Assembly: GCF_000733775.1 (NCBI RefSeq)
Contig: NZ_JPOE01000002.1
Coordinates: forward strand, 1,240,001-1,304,000
Source of the DNA: Thiomonas sp. FB-Cd
GTDB taxonomy: Bacteria > Pseudomonadota > Gammaproteobacteria > Burkholderiales > Burkholderiaceae_C
Direction: 5' to 3'
DNA length: 64,000 nt
The notes beneath the pieces are model-generated. The model had not been told where the DNA came from, searched no databases, and saw only the letters and a program-made list of their open reading frames with translations. Every line of letters starts with the position of its first letter. The first letter of the stretch is position 1. Made by a program: the position numbers and the translations under genes. Shown here piece by piece: positions 18,220 through 27,352 of the stretch.

Positions 18220-19499
18220 GGCGCAGAAGCTGCGGGCTCGGACTGCAGCGTCAACTCGTCCATCTGCAGGCCTGCGGCTCGCAGTGCCTGGCCCAACTCC
18301 TCGCCCCGGACCCGCAGACGATGGAGTGACGCTTCGTGCTGGCTCAACTGCAATTGCACCCGCACGCGCCCACCGGCACCCAGATGCACACTGGCCACGA
18401 GCGGCCCCAGGTTCGGCAGATCAAGCTCGAGCACTGAAGTCCAGCCGCAGGCCTCCGGAGTTGGTGCCAAAGGACCGTGCCCCGCATCGTCGGGCTCAAT
18501 GCGCCATTTCATCTGCTGGCCCGCCCAGATTTGCCCTGTCCATTGGACGGACCCCTGCGCCAGGGTGGCAAGTTGCTGCTGCACCAGGCCCACTAAAGAC
18601 GCCGGAATATCGCCACCGTTGGCTTGATGCGGGGATGGGAGTGTGAGCAGACTCGTGTATGCAACGAGTGCCTGCTGCGCGTGAGCAACCGGGATCGGCG
18701 ACGCGGACAGCTGAGGTAGCGCCTGATCTGTTTGCACACCCGTTGCTGACTGCCCCATTTGTGAGGGCCCGGTGCCGGTGTAGGGTGGAGTGGCCCTGGC
18801 TTCCGCAGCAGCGGGGTTGCCGGAAGCGGGCGCGCCAGTCTGAGTCTGAGACCCAAGTGGCTGCGTGCTCGGCGATGCCGAATACTGGGCTTGCGGTTCG
18901 GCCAGCAGTGCCGTCAAAGGCAACCGTCCCTGCGCCCACGCGACAAGGTGACTTTCGTAGAAAAGGCCGCTGGCGTGGATTGATTGCGCCAGTTGAGACG
19001 CCAGTTGTCCAGCGCTTCCGGCCCTGGATGGCGCCCATACCGGGCGAGCCGACTGCATCGCATGGGGCTGTGGCGTCAACTGCTGCAACCGCCCGAGCAA
19101 TTGCGCTGTCGGCGAGAGCTCGATCGCGTCTGCCACGGGTGCGCTTGCGGGGGCAAGCAGGAAGGTCAGGGGCGTGCCGGGCTTGGGCTGCGGTGCAAGC
19201 GTGCCTTGGACCGTTGCCTGCGAATTTGGGTTGTCGAGCGCGGCAACCACGATCAGCGGCAGCATTTGCCCCTTGGCATAGCTGCCGGGCAGCGTGGCCG
19301 CAACCAGGGTCTGACCCAGTCGCAGCAAAACCTGGCCGTCTGCCTGTGTCTGTACGACTTCAGCCATGATGCGCGTGCCGGGCGGCATCGCAAGCGATGT
19401 GGCTTGGCTGCCGGACGGCGTTGCCGCCCGGCTGTCGAGTGTGGCGCCGCCAGCCGGGGAAATCGGCAAGGTTGATGCGGGATTTGGAATGCCGCTCAC
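18216..19499 (-). CDS. flagellar hook-length control FliK-like protein
   Basis: This 427-residue protein is rich in Ala, Pro, Gln and Ser for most of its length. It ends in a FliK C-terminal (Flg_hook) domain at ~320-420: GWTSVLELDLPNLGPLVASVHLG followed by GRVRVQLQLSQHEAS and LRAAGLQMDELTLQSE. FliK is an exported ruler that acts with the FlhB C-domain to stop hook growth. The N-terminus (~45-85, with DGQVLLRLGQTLVAATLPG) resembles OB-like segments of other FliK-like proteins. It overlaps the DUF2802 and FlhB-like genes by 4 bp on either side. Another FliK may exist elsewhere in the genome. Confidence 0.75.
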   Translation of the reverse strand: MSGIPNPASTLPISPAGGATLDSRAATPSGSQATSLAMPPGTRIMAEVVQTQADGQVLLRLGQTLVAATLPGSYAKGQMLPLIVVAALDNPNSQATVQGTLAPQPKPGTPLTFLLAPASAPVADAIELSPTAQLLGRLQQLTPQPHAMQSARPVWAPSRAGSAGQLASQLAQSIHASGLFYESHLVAWAQGRLPLTALLAEPQAQYSASPSTQPLGSQTQTGAPASGNPAAAEARATPPYTGTGPSQMGQSATGVQTDQALPQLSASPIPVAHAQQALVAYTSLLTLPSPHQANGGDIPASLVGLVQQQLATLAQGSVQWTGQIWAGQQMKWRIEPDDAGHGPLAPTPEACGWTSVLELDLPNLGPLVASVHLGAGGRVRVQLQLSQHEASLHRLRVRGEELGQALRAAGLQMDELTLQSEPAASAP

Positions 19500-20083
19500 G
19501 CCTGGCTATCCACCAGCCTGAGCATCAACTCGGCCTCAGCCTCGCTCAACCCGCAACGAGCAGCTATTGCACGCACCGTCATCCCTTGCGCGACAAGTTG
19601 CTGCATCAACCCAAGCATTTGTGTTCGCAACTCCGCCTGTGTCGGTGCCACGCCTGCACGGGCTCCAGACGCAGCCGCCTGCACTGTGTCTGTTGGAGGT
19701 TTGATCTCGGTTTGTCTCTGGGTTTGCACTGCGCTCGGTTGCGCCACGGAATCGGGGGAAGGGGATGCCTCCGCGCGGGACGGCAGGCTGTTCTCGACCG
19801 CTTGCGCATCGGGCGTCGGGGCGTCAGGCCGAAGGCGAAAGATCGCACCCGCACCGGCTCGCCTCGGATCGGCAGTCCTGCTGTCAGCGCCGGTCCGGTC
19901 CTCGGCCCGATAATTTTCCAACACCGTGATGCGCGCGCGCTCGTGGTCGAGTTGCGTGACGATCTTGCGCATCATGGCCATGAGGCCGAATTGCAGCAGG
20001 ATGATGAGTGCTGCGAGCACTAGCAAAAAAATGATCATGATGAATGACAGGGGCTCCGTAAATGGCATCCGCACAGTTGCCAA
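19496..20083 (-). CDS. DUF2802 family membrane-anchored protein
   Basis: This ~195-residue protein has one N-terminal membrane helix (IMIIFLLVLAALIILLQFG), a charged coiled segment, a long Pro/Ala/Ser-rich linker, and a C-terminal helical motif typical of DUF2802 (LMQQLVAQGMTVRAIAARCG, then LSEAEAELMLRLV) that resembles a helix-turn-helix. DUF2802 genes sit in polar-flagellar clusters between motor genes and FlhB-like genes, as here; the function is unknown. The start is uncertain: the longest frame uses TTG at 20083, and the ATG at 20068 or the one just before the helix is also possible. Confidence 0.75.
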   Translation of the reverse strand: MATVRMPFTEPLSFIMIIFLLVLAALIILLQFGLMAMMRKIVTQLDHERARITVLENYRAEDRTGADSRTADPRRAGAGAIFRLRPDAPTPDAQAVENSLPSRAEASPSPDSVAQPSAVQTQRQTEIKPPTDTVQAAASGARAGVAPTQAELRTQMLGLMQQLVAQGMTVRAIAARCGLSEAEAELMLRLVDSQA

Positions 20084-20092
20084 TCATCCTGG

Positions 20093-20305
20093 TTACGCCA
20101 GCTCATCTATCTGGCCGCTGCGCGGACTCTCGGGTTCTCCCGAGGCCGACGACCCGCCACCAGGTGCTGTCTTGGCTTCAGGTGATCCGCGCTTTGGCGG
20201 CTTGCGCTGCGGCTCCTGGTGGGTTCGCGACTGGTTGCTCACCGGCTTGACCGGTGCCCACGGCTCCACAGGCCCAACCGGATTGACATCATCGCTCTGG
20301 CTCAT
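20093..20305 (-). CDS. small hydrophilic protein of unknown function
   Basis: This 70-residue Pro/Ser/Glu-rich, probably disordered protein begins MSQSDDVNPVGPVEPW. A strong ribosome site (GGAAGG, 6 bp before the ATG) supports it as real. It occupies the place where the motor gene motD and che-type genes lie in polar-flagellar clusters of pseudomonads. I recognise no family. Confidence 0.5.
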   Translation of the reverse strand: MSQSDDVNPVGPVEPWAPVKPVSNQSRTHQEPQRKPPKRGSPEAKTAPGGGSSASGEPESPRSGQIDELA

Positions 20306-20383
20306 GTTCGCCCTTCCTACCGGACCGGCCCGGGTTTTACCTCAATCAGGAGCCAATCCCCTGAACTTGCATACACGCCAATC

Positions 20384-21127
20384 TCAATGCGCGAAAAAAC
20401 TCTGCAGGCGGCTCTCGATGATGCGCGGGTTTTCGCCTTCTGCGATGGCGACAATCCCTTCGACAACGAGCTCCTGTAATTTGGCCCTCTCGTGAACAAT
20501 GCCCTTCATCTTGTTCGCAACTGGAAGAAAAAACAAGTTGGCTGAGCCCACACCGTATATGGTTGCCACAAACGCCACCGCGATGCCCTCGCCCAGTTTG
20601 CTCGGATCTGCAAGATTTTCCATCACGTGGATGAGGCCGAGCACGGCCCCCAAAATACCCACCGTCGGCGCGTAACCACCAGCCGATTCCAGGACTTTGG
20701 CGGCCTGACCGTCATGGTGCTCGATCGCCCCGATTTCTTGTTCAAGCGTTGAGCGTATCTTCATGGGATCGGTGCCATCTACCAGCATCTGAAGCCCCTT
20801 GTGCGTGAACGGATCGGCCACGTCATCGACCAGTGATTCGAGCGAAAGAAGCCCGTTTCTGCGCGCCGCGTCGCTCCATTGCAGGATCATACTGATTGCG
20901 GCGCGTGGATCCATAGCTGGCGGCCTCACCACCCACGGCAGCATCTTGAGCGAGCGCAGGAATACGGGAAGCGGGTATTGCAACATGGCCGCGCCAGTGG
21001 TGCCGCCAATAACAATGAGGAAAGCCGTAGGCTGGACGATCGAGGCGATATGCCCGCCTTCAAGGAGTTGCCCGAGAAGGATGGAGCCCAGAGCGATAAC
21101 AAGGCCTGCGATGCTAAGGATGTCCAT
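20384..21127 (-). CDS. motC: MotA/MotC-type flagellar stator protein
   Basis: This 247-residue membrane protein matches the MotA/PomA stator family. It starts MDILSIAGLVIALGSILLGQ. Helices lie at ~4-22 and ~28-50, a large cytoplasmic domain carries the charged rotor-contact region (~60-150), and helices 3-4 carry GGYAPTVGILGAVLGLIHVM and GIAVAFVATIYGVGSANLFF with the conserved Pro. Stators of this family conduct H+ or Na+ and need a MotB-type partner, but no motB/motD gene follows. The frame extends 20 codons upstream of the ATG at 21127, which I take as the start. The symbol motC follows the gene-order similarity to Pseudomonas. Confidence 0.85.
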   Translation of the reverse strand: MDILSIAGLVIALGSILLGQLLEGGHIASIVQPTAFLIVIGGTTGAAMLQYPLPVFLRSLKMLPWVVRPPAMDPRAAISMILQWSDAARRNGLLSLESLVDDVADPFTHKGLQMLVDGTDPMKIRSTLEQEIGAIEHHDGQAAKVLESAGGYAPTVGILGAVLGLIHVMENLADPSKLGEGIAVAFVATIYGVGSANLFFLPVANKMKGIVHERAKLQELVVEGIVAIAEGENPRIIESRLQSFFAH

Positions 21128-21164
21128 AATTGACGGCGGCAAGCTCGTGGTTGGCGTCCGGGGC

Positions 21165-21896
21165 TCAGCCTGCACGCCCAGCGCCATGCGCCTGAAGACT
21201 GGCGCGCAGGCGCATGACTGCCTGCTTCATCAACTGGCTCACGCGCGACTCACTCACCTCGAGCACTTGGCCGATTTCCTTGAGCTGCAGGTCCTCCTGG
21301 TAATACAGGGAAAGGATGAGGCGCTCGCGCTCGGGCAGATCGAGGATGGCAAGCTGAAGGTCACGCTCGAGTTGCTCATCCTGCAACGCTGCGTCGGGCT
21401 GTGCGATTGAGGTGTCGGCATGGCGTTCGGTGTAATCGGAGCCCTCACCCAACGTGAGGTCCTCCAGATAGACGAGCTGCAAGCTGCTTTGTGCCAGCGC
21501 CCCGTGGTAGACCTCGATCGACCATCCGAGGTGCTCAGCAATCTCCAGGTCTTCGGGTGGCCGGCGCAGGCGTTGGGTAAGACTCTGGATAGCCTTTTGG
21601 ATTGCCCGTTCTTGCGTGCGGCTGCGGCGCGGCAACCAGTCCTGGCGCCGCAGCTCGTCGTAGATTGCGCCACGGATACGGATCGCCGCATAGGCACCGA
21701 ATTGCGAAGGTGATTGCTCCTGACCGCGCTCCAGCGCATCCCAGAGCCCGATCATGCCTGCCTGCTCGAGATCGGCAATGTCCACCGAGGCTGGGAGTTG
21801 CGCCGCCATCTGCCCCGCGATACGACGCACCATCGGCAGGTAGCGTGCCAGGCGCTCCTCCCGAGATTCGATTGGGTTGTACACGACAGGTTTCAT
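21165..21896 (-). CDS. fliA: RNA polymerase sigma factor for flagellar genes, FliA
   Basis: This 243-residue sigma-28 has region 2 (YLPMVRRIAGQMAAQLP, DLEQAGMIGLWDALER, FGAYAAIRIRGAIYDELRR), region 3, and a C-terminal region 4 helix-turn-helix (LQLKEIGQVLEVSESRVSQL). It directs transcription of late flagellar and chemotaxis genes at TAAA-N15-GCCGATAA promoters. Two such promoters precede the GGDEF/EAL genes in this window. It lies directly downstream of flhF-flhG and upstream of the stator gene. Confidence 0.95.
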   Translation of the reverse strand: MKPVVYNPIESREERLARYLPMVRRIAGQMAAQLPASVDIADLEQAGMIGLWDALERGQEQSPSQFGAYAAIRIRGAIYDELRRQDWLPRRSRTQERAIQKAIQSLTQRLRRPPEDLEIAEHLGWSIEVYHGALAQSSLQLVYLEDLTLGEGSDYTERHADTSIAQPDAALQDEQLERDLQLAILDLPERERLILSLYYQEDLQLKEIGQVLEVSESRVSQLMKQAVMRLRASLQAHGAGRAG

Positions 21897-21915
21897 CCGG
21901 GATATAGGCTGGCGA

Positions 21916-22782
21916 TCATGCTGACGCGGCGGACTGTTCGGCCTGCAACCACTGCGCCATGAAAAACTCGATTTGTCCGCCAGGCCCCTCGGGCAGCGGC
22001 CACCCCTGCACGCGTGCGCTCAACGCCGCAAAAGCCACTGAGGCCGGGCTTTGAGGTGCGCTTTCGACGACAGCGCGCTGCGCTCGTACTGCGGCGCGCA
22101 GCGCAGCGTCCAGTGGAATTGCTCCGACAAGGTCCAGCGAGACGTCCAGGTAGCGGTCAGCCACGCCACAAATTTTGGCAAAGAGGGCCCGGCCCTCGCG
22201 CGCATCACGCACCATGTTGGGCAGCAAGTGAAAGCGCTTGAGCCCATACTGTTTCGACAACACTTTGATCAGTGCATAGGCGTCGGCCACCGATGCGGGC
22301 TCGTTGGACAGCACGACGACGAGATGCTGCGCGGCGCGACTGAAGGTCAGTACGTCGCCCGAGATGCCCGCCGCGCAATCGACGAGCAGATAATCGAGCT
22401 GAATGTCCAGCCTGCTCACCGCGTCGATCAAACGCGACTGGCTCTGCGTATCGAGCGCAGCCATGTGCGCAACGCCGCTGGAGGCCGGCAATACCCAGAT
22501 GCCATGAGGTCCCTGCACCAACACCTGCTCAAGTGTCTTCTCGCCCGATAGCACGTGCGAAATGTTGTAGCGAGGCGCCAGCCCAAGAAGGATATCAATG
22601 TTGCCCAAACCCAGGTCAGCATCGAACACCAGTACGCGGCGGCCCGCCATGCCGAGGCGCACCGCCAGATTGGCAACAACGTTCGTCTTGCCAACCCCAC
22701 CCTTGCCACTGGCCACGGTAATGACCTTCGTGGCAGGCCGTTGCAGGCGACGCAGTCCTTCGGCTTGGTCCATGGGTCTCAT
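21916..22782 (-). CDS. flhG: flagellar number regulator FlhG/FleN (MinD-like ATPase)
   Basis: This 288-residue ParA/MinD-family ATPase has the deviant Walker A VASGKGGVGKTNVVANLA near the N-terminus, the Walker A' region FDADLGLGNIDILLGL, and LLVDCAAGISGDVL. FlhG limits the number of polar flagella and works with FlhF. The conserved aromatic motif at the extreme N-terminus that activates the FlhF GTPase may be in the MDQAEGLRRL segment. It starts 2 bp after flhF ends. Confidence 0.93.
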   Translation of the reverse strand: MRPMDQAEGLRRLQRPATKVITVASGKGGVGKTNVVANLAVRLGMAGRRVLVFDADLGLGNIDILLGLAPRYNISHVLSGEKTLEQVLVQGPHGIWVLPASSGVAHMAALDTQSQSRLIDAVSRLDIQLDYLLVDCAAGISGDVLTFSRAAQHLVVVLSNEPASVADAYALIKVLSKQYGLKRFHLLPNMVRDAREGRALFAKICGVADRYLDVSLDLVGAIPLDAALRAAVRAQRAVVESAPQSPASVAFAALSARVQGWPLPEGPGGQIEFFMAQWLQAEQSAASA

Positions 22783-22784
22783 CC

Positions 22785-24101
22785 TCAGCGGCTCGAGGCG
22801 CCAGCAAGCTCGATGCCTGCGCCAATAGGGTCCCGATCCGGGGCTCTGTCACTTTGCAGCAAAGTCACCATCTTAGCGAGCGATGGCACGTGCAGATCCT
22901 CGGGAACACGCTGGCCGTCGGTGTAGAACCAAAGGGGTAGTCCGCGTTCCACGAGCCATTGCAGCGCCGCGCCAAAAACTGGAGTCTCGTCGAGTTTGGT
23001 GAGAATGCACGCCGCAACCGGTAGATGGCGGTAGATCGCCCAAAGTGCGTCATAGAAGCCCAGTCCCATGCCGCCGTTGATCAGCATCAGCCGGGTCACG
23101 CGGTCGCCGAATGCCTGAAGCCACTGCATCTGCTCGGCCAGACGGGCGTCGCGCGGCGACAGGCCGATGGTGTCGATGAGCACGAACGCGCGGTCAGCAA
23201 ACGCTTCGAGGTGGTCCTCGAGCTCCTTCGCATCGCGCGCCACCGCCACGGGAACCCCGAGAATGCGCCCGTAGATCTTGAGTTGCTCCACGCCTCCAAT
23301 ACGGTAGGTATCAGTGGTGACGAGGGCAACGGTCTGGGTGCCGTGGCGAAGAACCAGGCGCGCGGCGAGCTTGGCTATCGTTGTGGTTTTACCCACACCG
23401 GTGGCACCCACCAAGGCGTAAATGCCTCGTGTAGCCACCGGCTCGTCTGGCATGGCCAAGCGCTGCACGATATCCGACAGGGCGGAGTTGAGCTCGGCTG
23501 CCCCTGCAGCAGCCTGCTCCGCATATGCTGGGGCAAACCCCAGGCTTTGAAGCCTCAGGGACAAAGGCGACGCTGATGCGCCGTGGCTGGGTGCACTACT
23601 GGCGACTGTGGTCTGTACCCACTGCCGCAGCTGCTGAACCTCTTGACGCAGAACACCGATCTCGCTCGACCATACGGGTTGTATCTGGGCGACTTCGGTT
23701 GGCGCCGAACTCTGCGCGCCGGACGCCGCCGAACGGATGGGCGCTGCAACGCTGGCGGCAGGCCTCGCTGGTACGGGCGCAGGCCTTGGCGCGGCGGGCG
23801 CCGGCGGCTGAGCAATGCCTCGCGGAGCAAGGGCAGGAGCAGGATCGGTGCGTTGTTTCGCCAACACCTGGGGCGCCGGCTTGGACTGGGACGACACGCT
23901 GACAGACTGGGCCTGCCCGCCTGCATCTCCAACGGCTTGCTCCGCCTGGATGTGGCTCGCGTCAAAATCCACCGCAGCCATGAGTTCAACACCGCCGACG
24001 ATTTCGCGGTTCGACAGAATCACGGCGTCCGGCCCCAGGTCGTTGCGAATGCGTGCGAGCACTTCGCGAGTGCTGGTGCCGGTGTAGCGTTTGATTTTCA
24101 C
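22785..24101 (-). CDS. flhF: flagellar SRP-like GTPase FlhF
   Basis: This 438-residue protein starts with the FlhF basic N-domain (MKIKRYTGTSTREVLARIRN). A low-complexity Pro/Ala linker follows (~75-150), then the helical N region and the G domain: GATGVGKTTTIAKLAARL, VTTDTYRIGGVEQLKIYG, DTIGLSPRD, ILTKLDET. FlhF marks the pole and recruits the first flagellar parts; polar flagella are therefore expected. It starts 3 bp after flhA. Confidence 0.95.
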   Translation of the reverse strand: MKIKRYTGTSTREVLARIRNDLGPDAVILSNREIVGGVELMAAVDFDASHIQAEQAVGDAGGQAQSVSVSSQSKPAPQVLAKQRTDPAPALAPRGIAQPPAPAAPRPAPVPARPAASVAAPIRSAASGAQSSAPTEVAQIQPVWSSEIGVLRQEVQQLRQWVQTTVASSAPSHGASASPLSLRLQSLGFAPAYAEQAAAGAAELNSALSDIVQRLAMPDEPVATRGIYALVGATGVGKTTTIAKLAARLVLRHGTQTVALVTTDTYRIGGVEQLKIYGRILGVPVAVARDAKELEDHLEAFADRAFVLIDTIGLSPRDARLAEQMQWLQAFGDRVTRLMLINGGMGLGFYDALWAIYRHLPVAACILTKLDETPVFGAALQWLVERGLPLWFYTDGQRVPEDLHVPSLAKMVTLLQSDRAPDRDPIGAGIELAGASSR

Positions 24102-24104
24102 GAA

Positions 24105-26201
24105 TTACGCTCCGAGAGTGGAGATGATTTTGACTTGTTTCTGATCGGGAATCTCGGCATAGGACAACACCCGCAAGCGTGGTGCCGTGCGGGCCAGAAG
24201 CCGGGCGAGAAAGGTACGCAGAGGTGCGACCGTCAGCAATACGGGGCTTGCACCCTGTGCCTCCATACGTTGCATGAGTTCACGCGCGCGCTCCATCGTG
24301 CGCTGCGCAAGACCGGGCTCGACAGAGCTCTGGGCCGGGTCCGCGCGAAGGCCAGATAGCAGAATCTGCTCCAGTTGCCCGTCAAGGACCGAAGCTGACA
24401 GCTCCCGATTGGAGCCTGACAGCATCTGCACGATGAATGGCCCGAGTGCGAGGCGCACCCGAGCGGTGAGTTCGTCGGCGTCCTGCACCTGCGCCGCGTT
24501 CTCGGCAAGCACCTCCGCGATCGTGCGCATGTCGCGGATCGGCACGCCTTCAATCAACAGGTTCTGCAGCACCTTGCGCAGGCGGTCGGCGCTGATCAGC
24601 TTGGGAACCAGGTCTTCAACCAGCTTGGGCGATCGTGTGGACAGATGCGCGAGCAGTCCTTCCACTTCCTCGCGGCCGAGCAACTCCGCTGCGTGGGTCT
24701 GCAGGATATGGTGCAGGTGAGTGGCAATCACAGTACTGGGATCAACCACGGTATAACCCAGCTGCATCGCCTGCTCGCGTTGCGCAGGCTGGGTCCACAC
24801 CGCCGGCAAGCCGAAGGAAGGATCGGTCGTGGGCTGGCCTGCGATCGGCCCCAGCACCTGGCCTGGGTTAATCGCCATCAGCATGTCCGGAATCACCTCG
24901 CCTGCGCCCACCTCCACACCCTTGAGGGCGATGCGATAGCCTCCTGGCCGAAGTTCGAGGTTGTCCCGGATGTGCACCGGCGATACGAGAAAACCCAACT
25001 CCTGAGCAAATTTCTTGCGCACGCCACGAATCCGCATGAGGAGCTCGCCGCCCTGGTTACGATCGACCAGCGCGATAAGGCGATAGCCAACGTCCAGTGA
25101 CAGAGTGTCGACCGGCTCAATCTGCTCCCAGCTAACGTCCTCAGACTCGGCCGGCGCAGCTGGCGGCGGTGCCGCCGCCATGGTGGCATTCGTGCGCTCG
25201 CGCCTGATGCGAAGCCAAAGGATGCCAGCGAGAACACCTGCGGCGAACAGGAACGACAGATGCGGCATCCCGGGAACCAGTCCGACAAAGCCGAGAATCC
25301 CGGCAGCAATAGCCAGGACGTGCTTATGGCTAAATAACTGGTTGACGAGCTGGCCTCCGACATCCTGACCCGTGGAGACATTGCTGATGACGATGCCAGC
25401 AGCGATGGAAATAACCAGCGATGGAATCTGCGCGACTAGGGCGTCGCCGATCGACAACAGGGTGTAATTCTCGGCCGCCTGCGACAGACTCAAGCTGTGC
25501 ATGAACACACCGATCACGAGGCCGCCAATCAGGTCAATCACCAAAATCAGGATGGCGGCAATCGCATCGCCACGCACAAACTTGCTGGCGCCGTCCATCG
25601 CGCCAAAAAAATCTGCCTCCTGGGCAATCTCGGCGCGGCGCCTGCGCGCCTCGTCCTGATCGATCTGCCCGGCGTTCAGGTCGGCATCGATGGCCATCTG
25701 CTTACCCGGCATGGCATCGAGGGTAAATCGCGCACTGACCTCGGCGATTCGCCCGGCACCCTTGGTAATCACCACGAAGTTGATCACCACGAGGATGGCA
25801 AAAATGATGATACCTACCGCGTAGTTGCCGCCGACAACGAAGTTGCCGAACGATTCGATGACCTGCCCTGCCGCGTCCGTGCCGTTTTGCCCGTGAAGAA
25901 GGATCACACGCGCTGCCGCCACGTTGAGCGAAAGACGTAGCAGCGTGGTGAGCAAAATGGCCGTGGGAAAAGCAGCGAAGTCAAGCGGCCTTGTGAGGTA
26001 GAGGGTCACGAGCAGGATCACCATCGACAACGCAATGTTGAAGGTGAATAGCACGTCCAGCAAAAAGGTCGGCAGTGGCACGACCAACATGGTGAGGATC
26101 ATCACCACCAGGACGGGAGCGGCCAGCACGCGCCAATCCATGCGGCGCAGGGACCGCAGTACCGTGGTGATGCTCAACGATGGAGAGAACGACGTTGCCA
26201 T
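24105..26201 (-). CDS. flhA: flagellar export gate protein FlhA
   Basis: This 698-residue protein has the FlhA/InvA family layout: about eight membrane helices in the first ~330 residues with the FHIPEP-type cytoplasmic segment (KGAGRIAEVSARFTLDAMPGKQ, DEARRRRAEIAQEADFFGAMDG), then a large cytoplasmic domain that docks export chaperones and forms the nonameric ring. It is in the usual flhB-flhA-flhF order; its start is 2 bp after the flhB stop. Confidence 0.96.
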   Translation of the reverse strand: MATSFSPSLSITTVLRSLRRMDWRVLAAPVLVVMILTMLVVPLPTFLLDVLFTFNIALSMVILLVTLYLTRPLDFAAFPTAILLTTLLRLSLNVAAARVILLHGQNGTDAAGQVIESFGNFVVGGNYAVGIIIFAILVVINFVVITKGAGRIAEVSARFTLDAMPGKQMAIDADLNAGQIDQDEARRRRAEIAQEADFFGAMDGASKFVRGDAIAAILILVIDLIGGLVIGVFMHSLSLSQAAENYTLLSIGDALVAQIPSLVISIAAGIVISNVSTGQDVGGQLVNQLFSHKHVLAIAAGILGFVGLVPGMPHLSFLFAAGVLAGILWLRIRRERTNATMAAAPPPAAPAESEDVSWEQIEPVDTLSLDVGYRLIALVDRNQGGELLMRIRGVRKKFAQELGFLVSPVHIRDNLELRPGGYRIALKGVEVGAGEVIPDMLMAINPGQVLGPIAGQPTTDPSFGLPAVWTQPAQREQAMQLGYTVVDPSTVIATHLHHILQTHAAELLGREEVEGLLAHLSTRSPKLVEDLVPKLISADRLRKVLQNLLIEGVPIRDMRTIAEVLAENAAQVQDADELTARVRLALGPFIVQMLSGSNRELSASVLDGQLEQILLSGLRADPAQSSVEPGLAQRTMERARELMQRMEAQGASPVLLTVAPLRTFLARLLARTAPRLRVLSYAEIPDQKQVKIISTLGA

Positions 26202-26203
26202 GG

Positions 26204-27343
26204 TCAGTGCACGGGCATGGCTTCGGAGGACGTGTCAATTTCCGCGGGAATCGTCCAGTCGTCCGGCAACGCAGCGTTTTGCGGCATCACACGCAATTGG
26301 TAAACGTAGGCCAGAAGAAGCGCCACAGCGCTGTACAACGCGGCGGGTATCTCGCGCTCGAGCTCGCCATAGCGGTACAGCGCACGCGCTAGTGGCGGTG
26401 CCTCGACCACGGGGACGTGGGCCTGCGCGGCTAACTCGCGGATGCGCAACGCCACGTGGCCCACGCCCATTGCCAGCACCACAGGTGCCCGCTGCAGGCC
26501 CTGCTCGTAGGCAAGCGCCACGGCAAAATGTTGCGGATTGGTGACGACCACGTCGGCCTTTGGTACAGCTTCCATCATGCGCTTGCGAGCCCGTTCTCGC
26601 TGCATGCTGCGAATGCGCTGTTTCATTTGCGGGTTTCCCTCGCTTTCGCGCATCTCATCCTGCACATCCTGACGCGACATTTTCAGCTTGCTGTTGAGCT
26701 GAAAGATCTGCCACGGCACGTCAACTGCTGCGACCAGCACTGTGGATGCTGCAAGCCAGAAGAATGCCTGCCCACAAAGCATGGCCAGTTGCATTGGCGC
26801 ACGAGCTGGCTCCACCTGCAGCAATTGCAACAGAGACCCTCGGTCGTTCCACAAAACCAGGGATGCGATGACACCGATGACCAGCGCCTTGAGCACGGCC
26901 TTGCCCAATTCGCCCAGGCCCGTACGCGAGAACATGCGCTGCACCCCTGTGATCGGATCCAGGCGCGTCCAGTCAGGCGTCAGCGCCTGAATGCTGAACA
27001 CCCATCCGCCAATCGCCAAGCCTCCGGCGAGGCTAGTGGCAACCGTCAGCAGGAGAATAGGCACGAGCACAAATACGCCATACAGGCCAACATGGCTGGC
27101 CAGCCGCAACATTTGTAAAGGGTCGCGCGCCGCCGCAGACGGGATCGAAAGACCGCTGCGCAGCATTGCGCCTCCTTGCTGAAAAACCCAGCCCCCCCCA
27201 TAGAACACGATTGCTCCTACGCCAAGCAGCAATAAGGTGGACGTGAGATCGCGCGAACGCGCCACCTGCCCTTTCTCGCGAGCCTGTTGCTTTCGCTTCT
27301 GTGAAGCGGGTAATTCCTTGTCCTGGGCGCCTTCGTCAGCCAT
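26204..27343 (-). CDS. flhB: flagellar export switch protein FlhB
   Basis: This 379-residue protein has the basic N-terminal QKRKQQAREKGQVARSRDL motif, four membrane helices (~30-215), and the cytoplasmic switch domain. The self-cleavage motif, normally Asn-Pro-Thr-His, reads NPQH in VVTNPQHFAVALAYEQ; the cleavage Asn-Pro pair and His are kept, Thr is changed to Gln. A separate FlhB C-domain-like gene lies at 17893-18219. Confidence 0.95.
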   Translation of the reverse strand: MADEGAQDKELPASQKRKQQAREKGQVARSRDLTSTLLLLGVGAIVFYGGGWVFQQGGAMLRSGLSIPSAAARDPLQMLRLASHVGLYGVFVLVPILLLTVATSLAGGLAIGGWVFSIQALTPDWTRLDPITGVQRMFSRTGLGELGKAVLKALVIGVIASLVLWNDRGSLLQLLQVEPARAPMQLAMLCGQAFFWLAASTVLVAAVDVPWQIFQLNSKLKMSRQDVQDEMRESEGNPQMKQRIRSMQRERARKRMMEAVPKADVVVTNPQHFAVALAYEQGLQRAPVVLAMGVGHVALRIRELAAQAHVPVVEAPPLARALYRYGELEREIPAALYSAVALLLAYVYQLRVMPQNAALPDDWTIPAEIDTSSEAMPVH

Positions 27344-27352
27344 GGTGGATAC

